A program made the position numbers and the translations under genes. Shown here piece after piece: positions 24,801 to 36,800 of a stretch of 64,000 nucleotides of DNA (positions are counted from its first letter, which is position 1; each line of letters starts with the position of its first letter). A model generated the notes under the pieces. That model did no database searches, was not told the origin of the DNA, and saw nothing but the letters and a program-made list of their open reading frames with translations. The stretch lies in assembly GCF_914767665.1 (NCBI RefSeq), contig NC_059501.1, positions 70,282,798 through 70,346,797 on the forward strand, written 5' to 3'. The DNA comes from Harmonia axyridis. Its lineage: Eukaryota; Arthropoda; Insecta; Coleoptera; Coccinellidae.

Positions 24801-27800
24801 ATTTCGACAAAAATCATTTATTTATTTATTAAAATAAAACGAAGTAATTTCCACTATGTTATTTAATTGTTAGCAACAATTGTTTCGCCACACTGTGGCT
24901 TCATCAGGCTACATTTCTGAACTGATAAGAGTACAAAGGTTTTCGGAATCTTATAAAGGAACAAAATTGACACAAAAATATTCGAAAGGGTATAAATTAC
25001 AAAGTTATATTGGACAATTTACCGCCTGGGATTTCCAAACTATCGGAAGAAATTCAATAAAGGGGATGAGTTTACATCCGTTTGTTCGTTCAACAGAATA
25101 TTTTGGGTATTATACCTGTTTATTTCTAGGGATTCTAAGAGGGTTAGTCTTAAGCTCTTGTTTTCTAAATGAAGAATTTCAAAGTTATTATTGAAGGTAT
25201 GGTCCAATTCTTTTAAGTGATTCGCGTAGGTTGAAAACGAACTATCAGATGTATAACTCTTTTGGTGTTCCTTTATCCTTTTATTGAACGATCTTCCTGT
25301 TTGTCCAATATAAACCATAGGGCAATCATTACAGGTTAACTTGTAGACACCGGATTTAGTTTCTTTATCTGTTTTGTCTTTATTGTTTTTAATGAACATC
25401 TCTAAGTTGTTACTTGTTTTGAAGGATATTGTGTAATTGAATTTTGTTTTCAGGTATTTAGCAATCTTTTCAGAAATATTATTAACATAAGTTAACGAAA
25501 AAAATTTAGTATCAATACCATAATTTACCTTAGGGTATGTTAGACTCAAAGCTTGCTTTCTTTGTTTATTCCTCAAAATTTGATCAATAACATGTGGACT
25601 GTAATAGTTATTCACAGCTATTTGTTTAATTAAATTTAATTCTTTACAAAAATTAGCATGATTCATAGGTATATTGATTAATCTATGGATCATACAATTG
25701 TATGCAGCCATTTTTTGGTTTAACGGGTGGTTAGAAGTAGCATGGATGGTAGTATCAGTATGTGTAGGTTTTCTAAAAATACTGAAACTATGAAAGTTAT
25801 TATTTCTGGTAATTGTTAAATCAAGAAAGTTGAGTGAATTGTTATGTTCAATTTCAGAAGTGAATTTGATACTTGGGTGAATGTTATTGATAAATTCTGT
25901 GAACAAAGAAAGTTGTCTATTTGTACCTTTGAAGCAACATATAATATCGTCTACATATCTAAACCAATAAAGGAAATATTTTGTTTTATTGTTAGAGTGA
26001 ATTTTGTTTTCTAAGTTGTTCATGAATATTTCTGCTAGGATTGGACTTAAAGGGTTACCCATAATCAAACCTTCATCAGACTTATAAATAGTTTCATTAA
26101 ATTGAAAGTAATTTTGACTGAGACATATTTCTAGAAATATGCCTCAGTCAAAATTACTTTCAATTTAATGAAACTATTTATAAGTCTGATGAAGGTTTGA
26201 TTATGGGTAACCCTTTAAGTCCAATCCTAGCAGAAATATTCATGAACAACTTAGAAAACAAAATTCACTCTAACAATAAAACAAAATATTTCCTTTATTG
26301 GTTTAGATATGTAGACGATATTATATGTTGCTTCAAAGGTACAAATAGACAACTTTCTTTGTTCACAGAATTTATCAATAACATTCACCCAAGTATCAAA
26401 TTCACTTCTGAAATTGAACATAACAATTCACTCAACTTTCTTGATTTAACAATTACCAGAAATAATAACTTTCATAGTTTCAGTATTTTTAGAAAACCTA
26501 CACATACTGATACTACCATCCATGCTACTTCTAACCACCCGTTAAACCAAAAAATGGCTGCATACAATTGTATGATCCATAGATTAATCAATATACCTAT
26601 GAATCATGCTAATTTTTGTAAAGAATTAAATTTAATTAAACAAATAGCTGTGAATAACTGTTACAGTCCACATGTTATTGATCAAATTTTGAGGAATAAA
26701 CAAAGAAAGCAAGCTTTGAGTCTAACATACCCTAAGGTAAATTATGGTATTGATACTAAATTTTTTTCGTTAACTTATGTTAATAATATTTCTGAAAAGA
26801 TTGCTAAATACCTGAAAACAAAATTCAATTACACAATATCCTTCAAAACAAGTAACAACTTAGAGATGTTCATTAAAAACAATAACGACAAAACAGATAA
26901 AGAAACTAAATCCGGTGTCTACAAGTTAACCTGTAATGATTGCCCTATGGTTTATATTGGACAAACAGGAAGATCGTTCAATAAAAGGATAAAGGAACAC
27001 CAAAAGAGTTATACATCTGATAGTTCGTTTTCAACCTACGCGAATCACTTAAAAGAATTGGACCATACCTTCAATAATAACTTTGAAATTCTTCATTTAG
27101 AAAACAAGAGCTTAAGACTAACCCTCTTAGAATCCCTAGAAATAAACAGGTATAATACCCAAAATATTCTGTTGAACGAACAAACGGATGTAAACTCATC
27201 CCCTTTATTGAATTTCTTCCGATAGTTTGGAAATCCCAGGCGGTAAATTGTCCAATATAACTTTGTAATTTATACCCTTTCGAATATTTTTGTGTCAATT
27301 TTGTTCCTATATAAGATTCCGAAAACCTTTGTACTCTTATCAGTTCAGAAATGTAGCCTGATGAAGCCACAGTGTGGCGAAACAATTGTTGCTAACAATT
27401 AAATAACATAGTGGAAATTACTTCGTTTTATTTTATTTATAATGAATTTCCGCCAAGTAAGGACCGAATCCATTAAATATTTATTTAATCATGGCAATAA
27501 TGGTTTAAACTAGAGATCATATCTTGAAAACGGTTCAAGATTATTGTAGAGTTTATTTTTCATTGACTTCTACAAATTTACGGATCACTCTACAGGTGGT
27601 CCGAAAGACACTTTCGGACCAGCCTGTAGAATGTAGAGTCAAACATAATCTTATGCGCTGAGTGCTGTCGACTCCGTCAAAATTTGAATCATTTTCCTAG
27701 CCCAAAATATACAAGAGTTATCGACCGATCGAGCACTAATGTCTCATCCTGTATATACAAGACACTACATCCCACTCCGTTGTTCAGGTTCAAATTTTTC

Positions 27801-30800
27801 TGAATATCTAAATATTTTCACCGCCTACTCATATAAATCGAAATGAATTAGAGAAATAAGGATAACAAATTTCGAGGATATCAAAGTATAAAGCCAATAA
27901 TTTCGTATCATGAAATGAACAAACAAAGCAACTCAAAATACGAACAAATGCCCCAACAGGTAAAAAAAATGTGTCTTCAGTTATTGAACTGAAGACGGTT
28001 GACTAAATATCACCGACAGTGTGAATTAGCTGTCCCACTACCACAGCTAAGCTCACATTGTCAGAGAAATCTAGTAAACCAAAAGTGAAAATAATGAGCC
28101 TAGGTGTAGCACTAAAAGGACCATTATTCATACCTGCATTAGAAACACCAGGGTCGTTGTCATCCCCTTCCTCCATCTTGAACTTTTCGCAAGACCATGC
28201 CATCGAAGTGATACCAGATTCATTGGTCAACTGCACCTGAGAAACCATGGCTCCGTGAACGTCCATGACGATGATCTGGCCAGAAGTCGTACCAAAATAT
28301 ACTTGCTGATCATCTGGAGTCCATATGCCGCACGTTATGGTGGGTTCCAAATTCAACATGGATGACCAATACCTCTGTCCGGCAACTGAACCAACCAATA
28401 CAAAGCCATCCTGAAAAGGCTCTTTCATTAAGTTTTTTCGTTCAGATATACGTTAAATAAAATTAAACTCTCAGTGGATGAGTGTATTTATTTAAGGTTG
28501 AACTATACACTATATACTTTTGTCGAAGCACCCTGTGTGTTCAATTGGTGAATTTATAATTAACGGAGGAGAAGTATTAGTATGTCTTCTGAAAGCTAGA
28601 AAATTGGAAATTTCAACATTGGAATGAAGCTCTATTCAAAAATACTTGTCCAAAATAAACAGATTTTGGACAAATCTTCTGGGAAAAATATGCAAAAGAT
28701 ACATTAAAACAATGTAAAATTCAATGAGTGATCTGATCATGAATAGAAAACTGGGTGTTACATTCAAAAAACGAAAGTGGGTTTCATTTTCGGTGGTATC
28801 GGAAGTTTTTTCCAAGAATTTATCCCTCCCAGCAAAGCTTAACTAAAAAGTATTGAAATATTATAACCAATAATCTTCGTGAATCACTATGTATACAAAA
28901 ATTACATATATCACATAATTACAGAAAATAATAATAGCTGTTGACTGAAAGATTCCAGGCAATGTCTTTTTGACTCTATCAATTAATAATTAATATTCTA
29001 CTCTGGACCAAGGCGCAATTAAGACTTGCTTGCTTTTATTACCACTTTGACCTAAAACCCTCAGCAAAGTTACTTGCCTCTATCCAGATTTTTTAAGGTA
29101 TTGCGTCATTTCCAGTTTCAACTATGTGTTCTTCATCACGACCTGATTATCTGTTATAATGTATAAGTGCGCCTCTTGAGGCTTTTCTTATGACTCTCGC
29201 GGGCATACAAACTAACAATTAGGATTTTTGCCTTCAAAACTATTGACCCAGCAGTATGGAAATCCCTAATTTGAGAAATTGTTATTCGGCTTACAAGATA
29301 TCTTTGCTGTTATGTTCCACTGACCAATTATTTGAAAGAAAAAAACATATAACTATGCATAAACTACAGCCGCATTCAAAAACTTTGAAGGTTTCTCACT
29401 GCACACGATTCTTCAATTGTATTGAGAGTCAGAATGGTACCTCTCTTCAGCTACGAATATGATTCTGTCTTGGCATGCATGCTAGATCTAGAAGAGTTAG
29501 ACACTGGCATGGGGCTTTAAGTGATATTGAATTTGATAGTAAGAGATTTGTAGGAAGAGCTATTATAGCTTTGCCGATTAGTACATATGGCATGTGTACT
29601 TTCTTCAAGAAGCAAGAGGTGATGTTTTGTTGTTCATCATTTAAAATTATCAATGTTTTCGGATATGTCAGCTTTCTTACTAATGTTTACTTGTTCATGT
29701 AAAGGCGGCCATGAACTGGCTTACATGCTTGTCATACATGCATCATGCATTTCATTCTTGCTCGTTCGGAGATGGTCTACATGTATGACATGTATGACAC
29801 ACAAGAATTACTGACTGGCCTGAATTTTTGAAAGACAAATATGCAGCAACAAGCTTGAATTCATAGTTATCTATGCATGTGGCAAATAAAATCGAAAGAT
29901 TATATGAATAGAATAAAGAAAGATAGTTTATATAAGGTTCTCCCCTTCATTCATCGTTCACATTGAGACTGACACCCATGGATGTTTGTCATACTTTCAT
30001 TTCTCGCATGTATGTCAGCTTGGCAGTTTATAGCCACCTCTACATCAAGATTACAACATATGCAAGAAAGCTGACATATAAAATTCAAAAAAATTAATCT
30101 CATCATACCTACGATGGGTTTTGTATTCTACAAATTTTGTGTCCACGATATAACATCACCTCTTGCTTTTTGAAGAAAGAACATATTATGTCGTATGCAC
30201 CCATTGGCAAGGCCACCTTAAGGCTTCACACCAGCGTTCAACTTTTCTGCAGGCAGCGTGCATGCCTAGGCTGAATTGTGAAACGTTAATAAACTTATCG
30301 TGAATAGAGAAATAATTCATTTCACTCATATATACCAGTTTGTGGCCACCTCAAGAGACTATATTATTAATGAATCGAATTGAGTGTAACAGTTTCAACT
30401 GCATTTAAAGTAATTTCTGAATGTCTACTTCACGTTCTTCTGTAAAACTCTATTGCAATTAGTTCTGTTTCATTGTCAAAACAAAAACTACTGAAACATT
30501 CGTCTAATTACTGGTAATTCTTATTTCAAAGTCAGTATTTATTCCATTTATTCGACTTCTACAAGCAATAGAGTCCAAACAAACTAGCTCTCCAACAAAT
30601 ATCTTGTCGTGTCGGCTTGGCGTTTTTCCAATTCACGCTAGAAGGTTATAAATTAGCAGATAGGAAATTACTTCCTTCCTCGTGTCTCTTATCGAACCGA
30701 ACGAGTTGACGACCATGTTGCAGATGTTGCTAAAAGATCGATTTGAAGGCGGAAGTGTGCATTGGGGAGACAGGACTTAAGGGTCTACAAACCGTCAAGG

Positions 30801-33800
30801 ATCAAATGGGATTTGTTGCTTGTTCAGTCAGCCAAGGTCTTTGCACTCCCTTAATTGATCCTTATAGATGCCCGAGCAACTTGATTGATTCGTTTTCGGT
30901 AATTGAAAACTGTTTCTGGCTCGTTACAGCTAGTTATTTGCTCACCTGATAACAGATTAGGGCCATCCTACCGTCATGTGACCAGGAGAAATGGGTGACG
31001 GGGGTGTTGCGATCATTGATTAGCTCGATGGACCACCTCCCCTCGTATTTTATCCACACGAAAATTATTCCAGAGCTGTCACAGGATGCCAGTTTTTGAT
31101 AGGGCTCGTTCCATTTTACTAGGATAACCTGAAATTGAAGTGGTTTGTTATTCACCTGAATGAAGCAAATTTTTATTTGTTTGGGTATATACGGTGGGGT
31201 TATGAGAACGGAACAGACTAGAAGAGGGCGTAGAAATGGGGAAGTACTGGGGGATATCCCCCCCCCCAAGATTTTTTAAAATATAAAATTTCTGAAATCT
31301 TGCAAAGACGAAGAACGAAAATTTCTCCATAAAATGAACCAATAATCATTTTAATTTCCTTTGAAATCGACACGTCAGTAAAAAATCGGACCCCTTTACG
31401 GTTTATGAGTTCATTATCGCTTTCAAGATGAGTACTTTTATTGCTCGTCTTTGCTCGATGTTTATTATTTTCCTTTATCTATCTGCTTTCTCGGCATCGC
31501 CCCCTATTTTCCATCTGTATCGGTATACCCTTACCCATTGTTCTCGGTTTTTTGTATCATTCTCGTCACAATTCATATCATTGGCAATTTGACGTGTGTT
31601 GAATTTTGATAGGATTGGAAGTCTGTGTAGGCAATCACAAAACGAAAAATATAACTGAAAACAATGCTGTGATGAGTTCATTCCAGCACTGTTTTTAGTA
31701 GCGTAATGAAATCATTACGATACTGAAATAGAGAAATATTATTTTGATTTTGTTGTGATGTTCTAAAGGGTTGAAACATGCAATATCTTATCCCTTTTTC
31801 ACAAGAACTTTTTAACGAAACAAAATTACTAAACTTAAAATTATGTGTTGGAAATAACGATTCGTTGTGAGAAATTTTAACTCTTGTGCCTGTAAAAACA
31901 ATAGTTTCCTAATAAAAAATTAAATCCAACATTGTGCATTAACGGATAATTCGTGAATGGAATCGAAATAATCTAGTAGGTATTGTATCAAAATCCCATT
32001 TATTCAATATTTCAGTAATTTCAAGAAAAAAAGAAAATGTTTTTTCTCATTTGGATAGAGAGTGCCATGAGCTTTTGCTTATTTACATGAAAATCCCCCA
32101 TCAATTTTCAATAAAGACTTACCCCCTAAAAACTTTGGACTTATTCGGTAACATCTCTCTAAAATAGAATCTTTTTCAACGCGATTAAACTGCAACTTCT
32201 CTGGACACTATGTCTTTGATCAGAACTTGTTGATGTTTGAAAAACGTTTTTATTTGTTGGGTCTGTGATGAATAATTCGGGAGATATAACTATTTTTGGA
32301 GGGAAATTCAATTTTTTCCCAAAATTCGAGTTCAAATTTCCTCCAAACCGAGAGCTCTACGAAGAATCGGTGAGCGATGCCAGAATTGACGATTTCTGAT
32401 TAGCCGAATTTCGGTCTCTCCTGAAAAATTTTTCGTCCAAATATTTTCGTAAAATTTTCCATACCTTACCCTTGGAAAATTGAAAACAAAATAATAGTTC
32501 TTTCATCGGACTATTGTATCATTTTATTGATTGATTCGACTATGTAGATCACGAAAATGCTTGCAGTTGGGCGATTAGTATATTATTTCAGAAATTATAG
32601 GTAAAAATCTGAAATTTTCGAGAAAAAAATTGATTAAATTCCCGAGGCTGCAACTTCTCCTGGATTCAGCTACGCCTTTGAAACCAAACTTTGTTTCAGA
32701 TCAGAACTTGATGTTTGAAAAACGTTTCATTTGTGGGATCTGTGACGAATAATTCGGGAGATATAGATAACGATTTTTGGAAGGAAATTCAATTTTTCCC
32801 TAAATTCGAGTTCAAATTCCCTCGAAACCGTGAGCTCTTCGAAGAATCGGTGAGCGATGCCAGAATTGACGATCTCTCCTGAAAAATTTTTCGTCCAAAT
32901 ATTTTCGTAAAATTGAAATAATGTTAATTTGAATATCTCATTCAAAAATTAAAAATGTAAAATCTCCGCTTCTAGACACTTTTTTCTGATTCTTTTCAAT
33001 GGAAAAAAAATTAATGAATGAAAAAAATAATTTGCCTCAAATATGTACACAAATTGTATTTGATTGTTAAATTCGCCCACAACTAAATTGCGAACATTTT
33101 GTAGATGCATGGAAATTGTTGCCTTCGAATGATTCTAGAAGTTAACTACTGGAAATAATAGATCAGCAAGGGCAACATTTTCCCATTCACGTCAATCATA
33201 CGTCATGCAACATGTACCCGTAATTGCTTGAAGGAAAACCCTACAGAGTAATCATTTTTCTCATGTTATTCTGCGCGCTTTCCCTCAACAGAAATTTCGC
33301 GATAAAATTCTTGACAGCCTTATCGATTCCACAGACAAATTATTGCTCAACGTAATGCAACAAAATACATTAATGACGTCATCCAAACACGCATAACCTA
33401 GATTTAGCGAAAATATTGGAAAAGCGTAGTTGTTCAACATAGAGATTGAAATCGATAAAGATGAGAAAAATAATGTTTGAAGGATATCTACTCGAATCGG
33501 ACATGGAAATACAATTACAGAAAACAATTATTGTTTCGTCAAAATTCCGTCAGGTGCAATATTTTGATCTGATTCATAAAAAAATAAACTTTCAGGTAAA
33601 ATTGGTCATTTGAAAAGCCTGCTTGAAGGAATTCTAAACATTTTACGGCAAGTTGGCAAAACTATATCCTCTAGATAATCTAATCTCACGCGGATATGAT
33701 AATCAGCTATGTATATGTTGTTTCAAATCCGATGCTGACTGAAAGCATCTCGAGAACAATAAGACTTCAAGAACTATATTTAAAATATTTCGCTATATCT

Positions 33801-36800
33801 TGGTTTCTGTTCGAGATATCTCAAAATTTCGTTTTTTTCAGTTATTTTTATGGTTATGGTTATGATACTCATGACAGATCATGGAAATTGATTACCGTTT
33901 TCGAGATATAGAAGAGAGACAAAATGAATTAAATCTCGAAATAAATGGAAAATATTGATACATAAGGTGTCACATTAAAAGAAAAAAAACTCAATATCTT
34001 TGAAACGGATGACATAAAAAAAAAACGGTAACGGGATGCTTTTCGACAAATCCTAAGCTAAAAAACTGCGTTGTTCCGTTTAAAAAACATCAACTCTATA
34101 TATCTGAAACGATAATTGTTTTCTATGATTCGTTATTAGTACAATTTCTGGAAAAAACTATCGAACAGAAACCAAGAAATAGCAAAATATTTGAAACAGT
34201 CGTTTTTCAGAAACACCCTGTAACTCTATGAAAAATCATAAGGATGTTAAATTTTTATTGATAACAATAATCAATTTTGTTTCTCTGTAAAACGAAAGAT
34301 ATTTATTAGCTATTATTTACACTATTTACATTTATTACAAAGTTACCACTAAAACGAAAGAAACAACAATTAAAGTTTATTATTATCTCTCTTTGCTTTA
34401 CTGAAATAACAAGTATTGTTGCAAAAGCAGTGTGAGTAAGAGAAATGCATAATCAATGGAGTATAGATTAAATTATAAATTAGGTGTATGGATGAGATAA
34501 AAGGTGCAGGTAAAGATAAAACCATAAGCTGAGTGTATATGGATAAAATAGTATTTATGGGTTGAAATGTATAAACAATAAAATGAAAGTGTTTATAAAT
34601 GTTGTCACTCTATATAAATAGTACACATTTAGATAATACTAATAAATAAATATTAGTAGAACACAAAGTGGACAAATAAAATAGATATTCAAAAAGACAG
34701 TTAAAAACTATGTTTACCAAAATGAAACGAACTCCTCTACTGAATAAAATATATTTTTGACTATATATGTCCTTCATTTATTTTTGAAAATTGGTTTTAG
34801 GCAAGTTCCTAAGGGGTAGTCTATCATACAGGGTTAGAACTATTTAGGGGGCTACTACATCGAAAACTGTAAGAAAGACAGGGTGGCTTGAATTACAAAA
34901 AAGTCTCGTTGATTAGGGATGAGAGTGTTGGTGTAAATAGATCCAAAATATATCCAATGGTTCCCGAGATATCTCGAAAAAACTGAAAATCGAGATCATC
35001 AATATCTCACCAATCAATGATTGCACAGTAAATTTAAGGGATGTTTTAAAATCTCGAATCAACACTCTATAAGAAGTAGCTATTGGTTTTTCGGAAAAAA
35101 AAATTTTTCGTTCTCTATATCAATTTGAAAAGTTCGATAGATGAAAAGTTGAGTAAATCGAGTTCGGAATTCCCTTGGGTATATCAATTTCATATCGAAC
35201 ATTTTTTTCATCAAGATCATGGAATGGAATTACAGAATCGCATTAAAAATGATAATAACATATGTTGTCTTGAATTATTTGATGTCAATAAAAAAAAATC
35301 GAAAGTGAAAATTTTTTTTTTAATTTAAAAAAAAGTTTATTTCATGAATGATTGTTCTTTCCAGAAAGTAAGACATTCTTTTACAAATCGATATCTGAAC
35401 GATCCTAACTGCCTCGTAACTAACCTAAGAAACCCGCAAAAAAAGCTATCGAACAGGAAATGGAAGCCATTACGCTTTTAAAAGTTACACCGAGCTAAAT
35501 TGAAATATCATCGCCAAAACGGAGAAAGCCAATAGAGAGCAATCCGTTTCCCCAATCTGGTAATCTCTGGAAAAGCCACATGTCCAGTGAGGAAATGAAA
35601 AATCAATCTTCTCTTTCGATCCGCCCATTTCAATTCGCCGACAATTGAGTTTGCACTTTCGTTAAAGGAAGGAAATGGATTATCGCTTCGAATGGCTCCA
35701 ACGATTCGGTTCCAGGGAGTATATCGAACGGATTTTAGTGTATTATTCCCAATAATAAATTGACATTGACAGAATCCGGTCGTATCCCAATCCCAGGTTT
35801 TGGTTTACTTTTTCCAAGATTGAGGGTGGGCGTTTTTGCCGGGGCGCCAATTTGTAGGGGCGTAAAGTCGGTTAATAAAACAATACCTACTTTTTGACAT
35901 GAAATATTTTCTTAGAGGAAATATCACTCTTTGTAGTAAAATAACAAAATTGCCAAGAGTCATTTTTTAAAATCGAATAGGCGCACTCAATTATAGTTAT
36001 GAAAATACTTTATAGGTCCTAAAATGTACCTTTGAGAGATCGAATAGGTGCTCTTAACTAGCAATGAAAATACAAGTAGGTACTAAAATCCACCCTTAAA
36101 ATCTTTTATTTTTTACTATAGGAAACCCTATATTTTTAAACAATTCAGGACGTTTTTTAATGAAATCGACAAACATCCTTTGATTGATTTGACAAGGTGA
36201 TTTCAAGTTAAAAAACATGGTAACATGGTAACTAAAATATGTTTGCATATGAAATTGAAAGATGCCTGGAAGGAATAAGAGGCCCCTTCAAAGAAAATCC
36301 AGATCAAAAAGGCAAAGCAGGACGGCAAAATTTTATTTTGCCGGGGCTACAAAATGTATAGCAGTGGCCCTAATCTTTTCATGCATAATAATCATAATGG
36401 AGTAGATATATAGAAAATTTGAAAATATGTATTACTTAACCAAAGATGAATTCATCAACATGAAAAATAAAATTATATGAAATATGAGGATAATAAATAT
36501 TAAAATGAAAATATATGTAAATGATAATATAAAAAAATAAATGAAACAAAAAAATAAAATTAACAATATCAAAAACACTTTTTTCGGACACTTAAGAAAA
36601 AAACTATCTGCATAATTCATAAAGGAACTTTTCTAGTTTTAGAAATTTGACTATCATAAAAAATTATTCATATTATTTTTATACCTGTTCATTTCTAGGG
36701 GTTCTAAGAGTATTAATCTTATACTCTTATTTTCTTCCAAATGATTTGCATAGGTTGAAAACAAACTATCAGAATCAGATGTATAACTCTTTTGGTGTTT

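Larger units (their letters stand above)
24831..27434. repeat. 2.6-kb near-perfect palindrome of two Penelope-like elements
   Basis: The centre is at 26,132/26,133 within ATATTTCTAGAAATAT, with no spacer. Each arm is about 1.3 kb and ends at AAAATAAAAC (24,831) or its complement (27,434). The arms differ at only a few positions: the two 342-codon frames differ by two residues. Both elements are truncated at the same base at their 5' ends, which meet at the centre. Confidence 0.95.
24626..27752. mobile_element. Terminal-inverted-repeat element that hosts the Penelope palindrome
   Basis: The left border at 24,626 (CAGGGTGAGTCAATAGTGCT, then CGATCGATCGATGA) and right border near 27,752 (complement of CAGGATGAGACATTAGTGCT) are inverted. 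An inner pair CTACAGGCTGGTCCGAAAGT / ACTTTCGGACCAGCCTGTAG is also inverted (24,667-24,686 and 27,617-27,636). The Penelope palindrome sits inside, so the outer element appears older. I see no transposase in the flanks. Confidence 0.6.

Noticed and set aside
24880..25194. 104-codon frames at both ends of the Penelope palindrome (also 27,071-27,385)
   Set aside because: They run antisense through the Penelope 3' end and hammerhead; being mirrored in both arms is explained by the palindrome.
30743..30949. 68-codon plus-strand frame
   Set aside because: Its end runs antisense into TULP4 exon 30946-31128 and the peptide resembles nothing.
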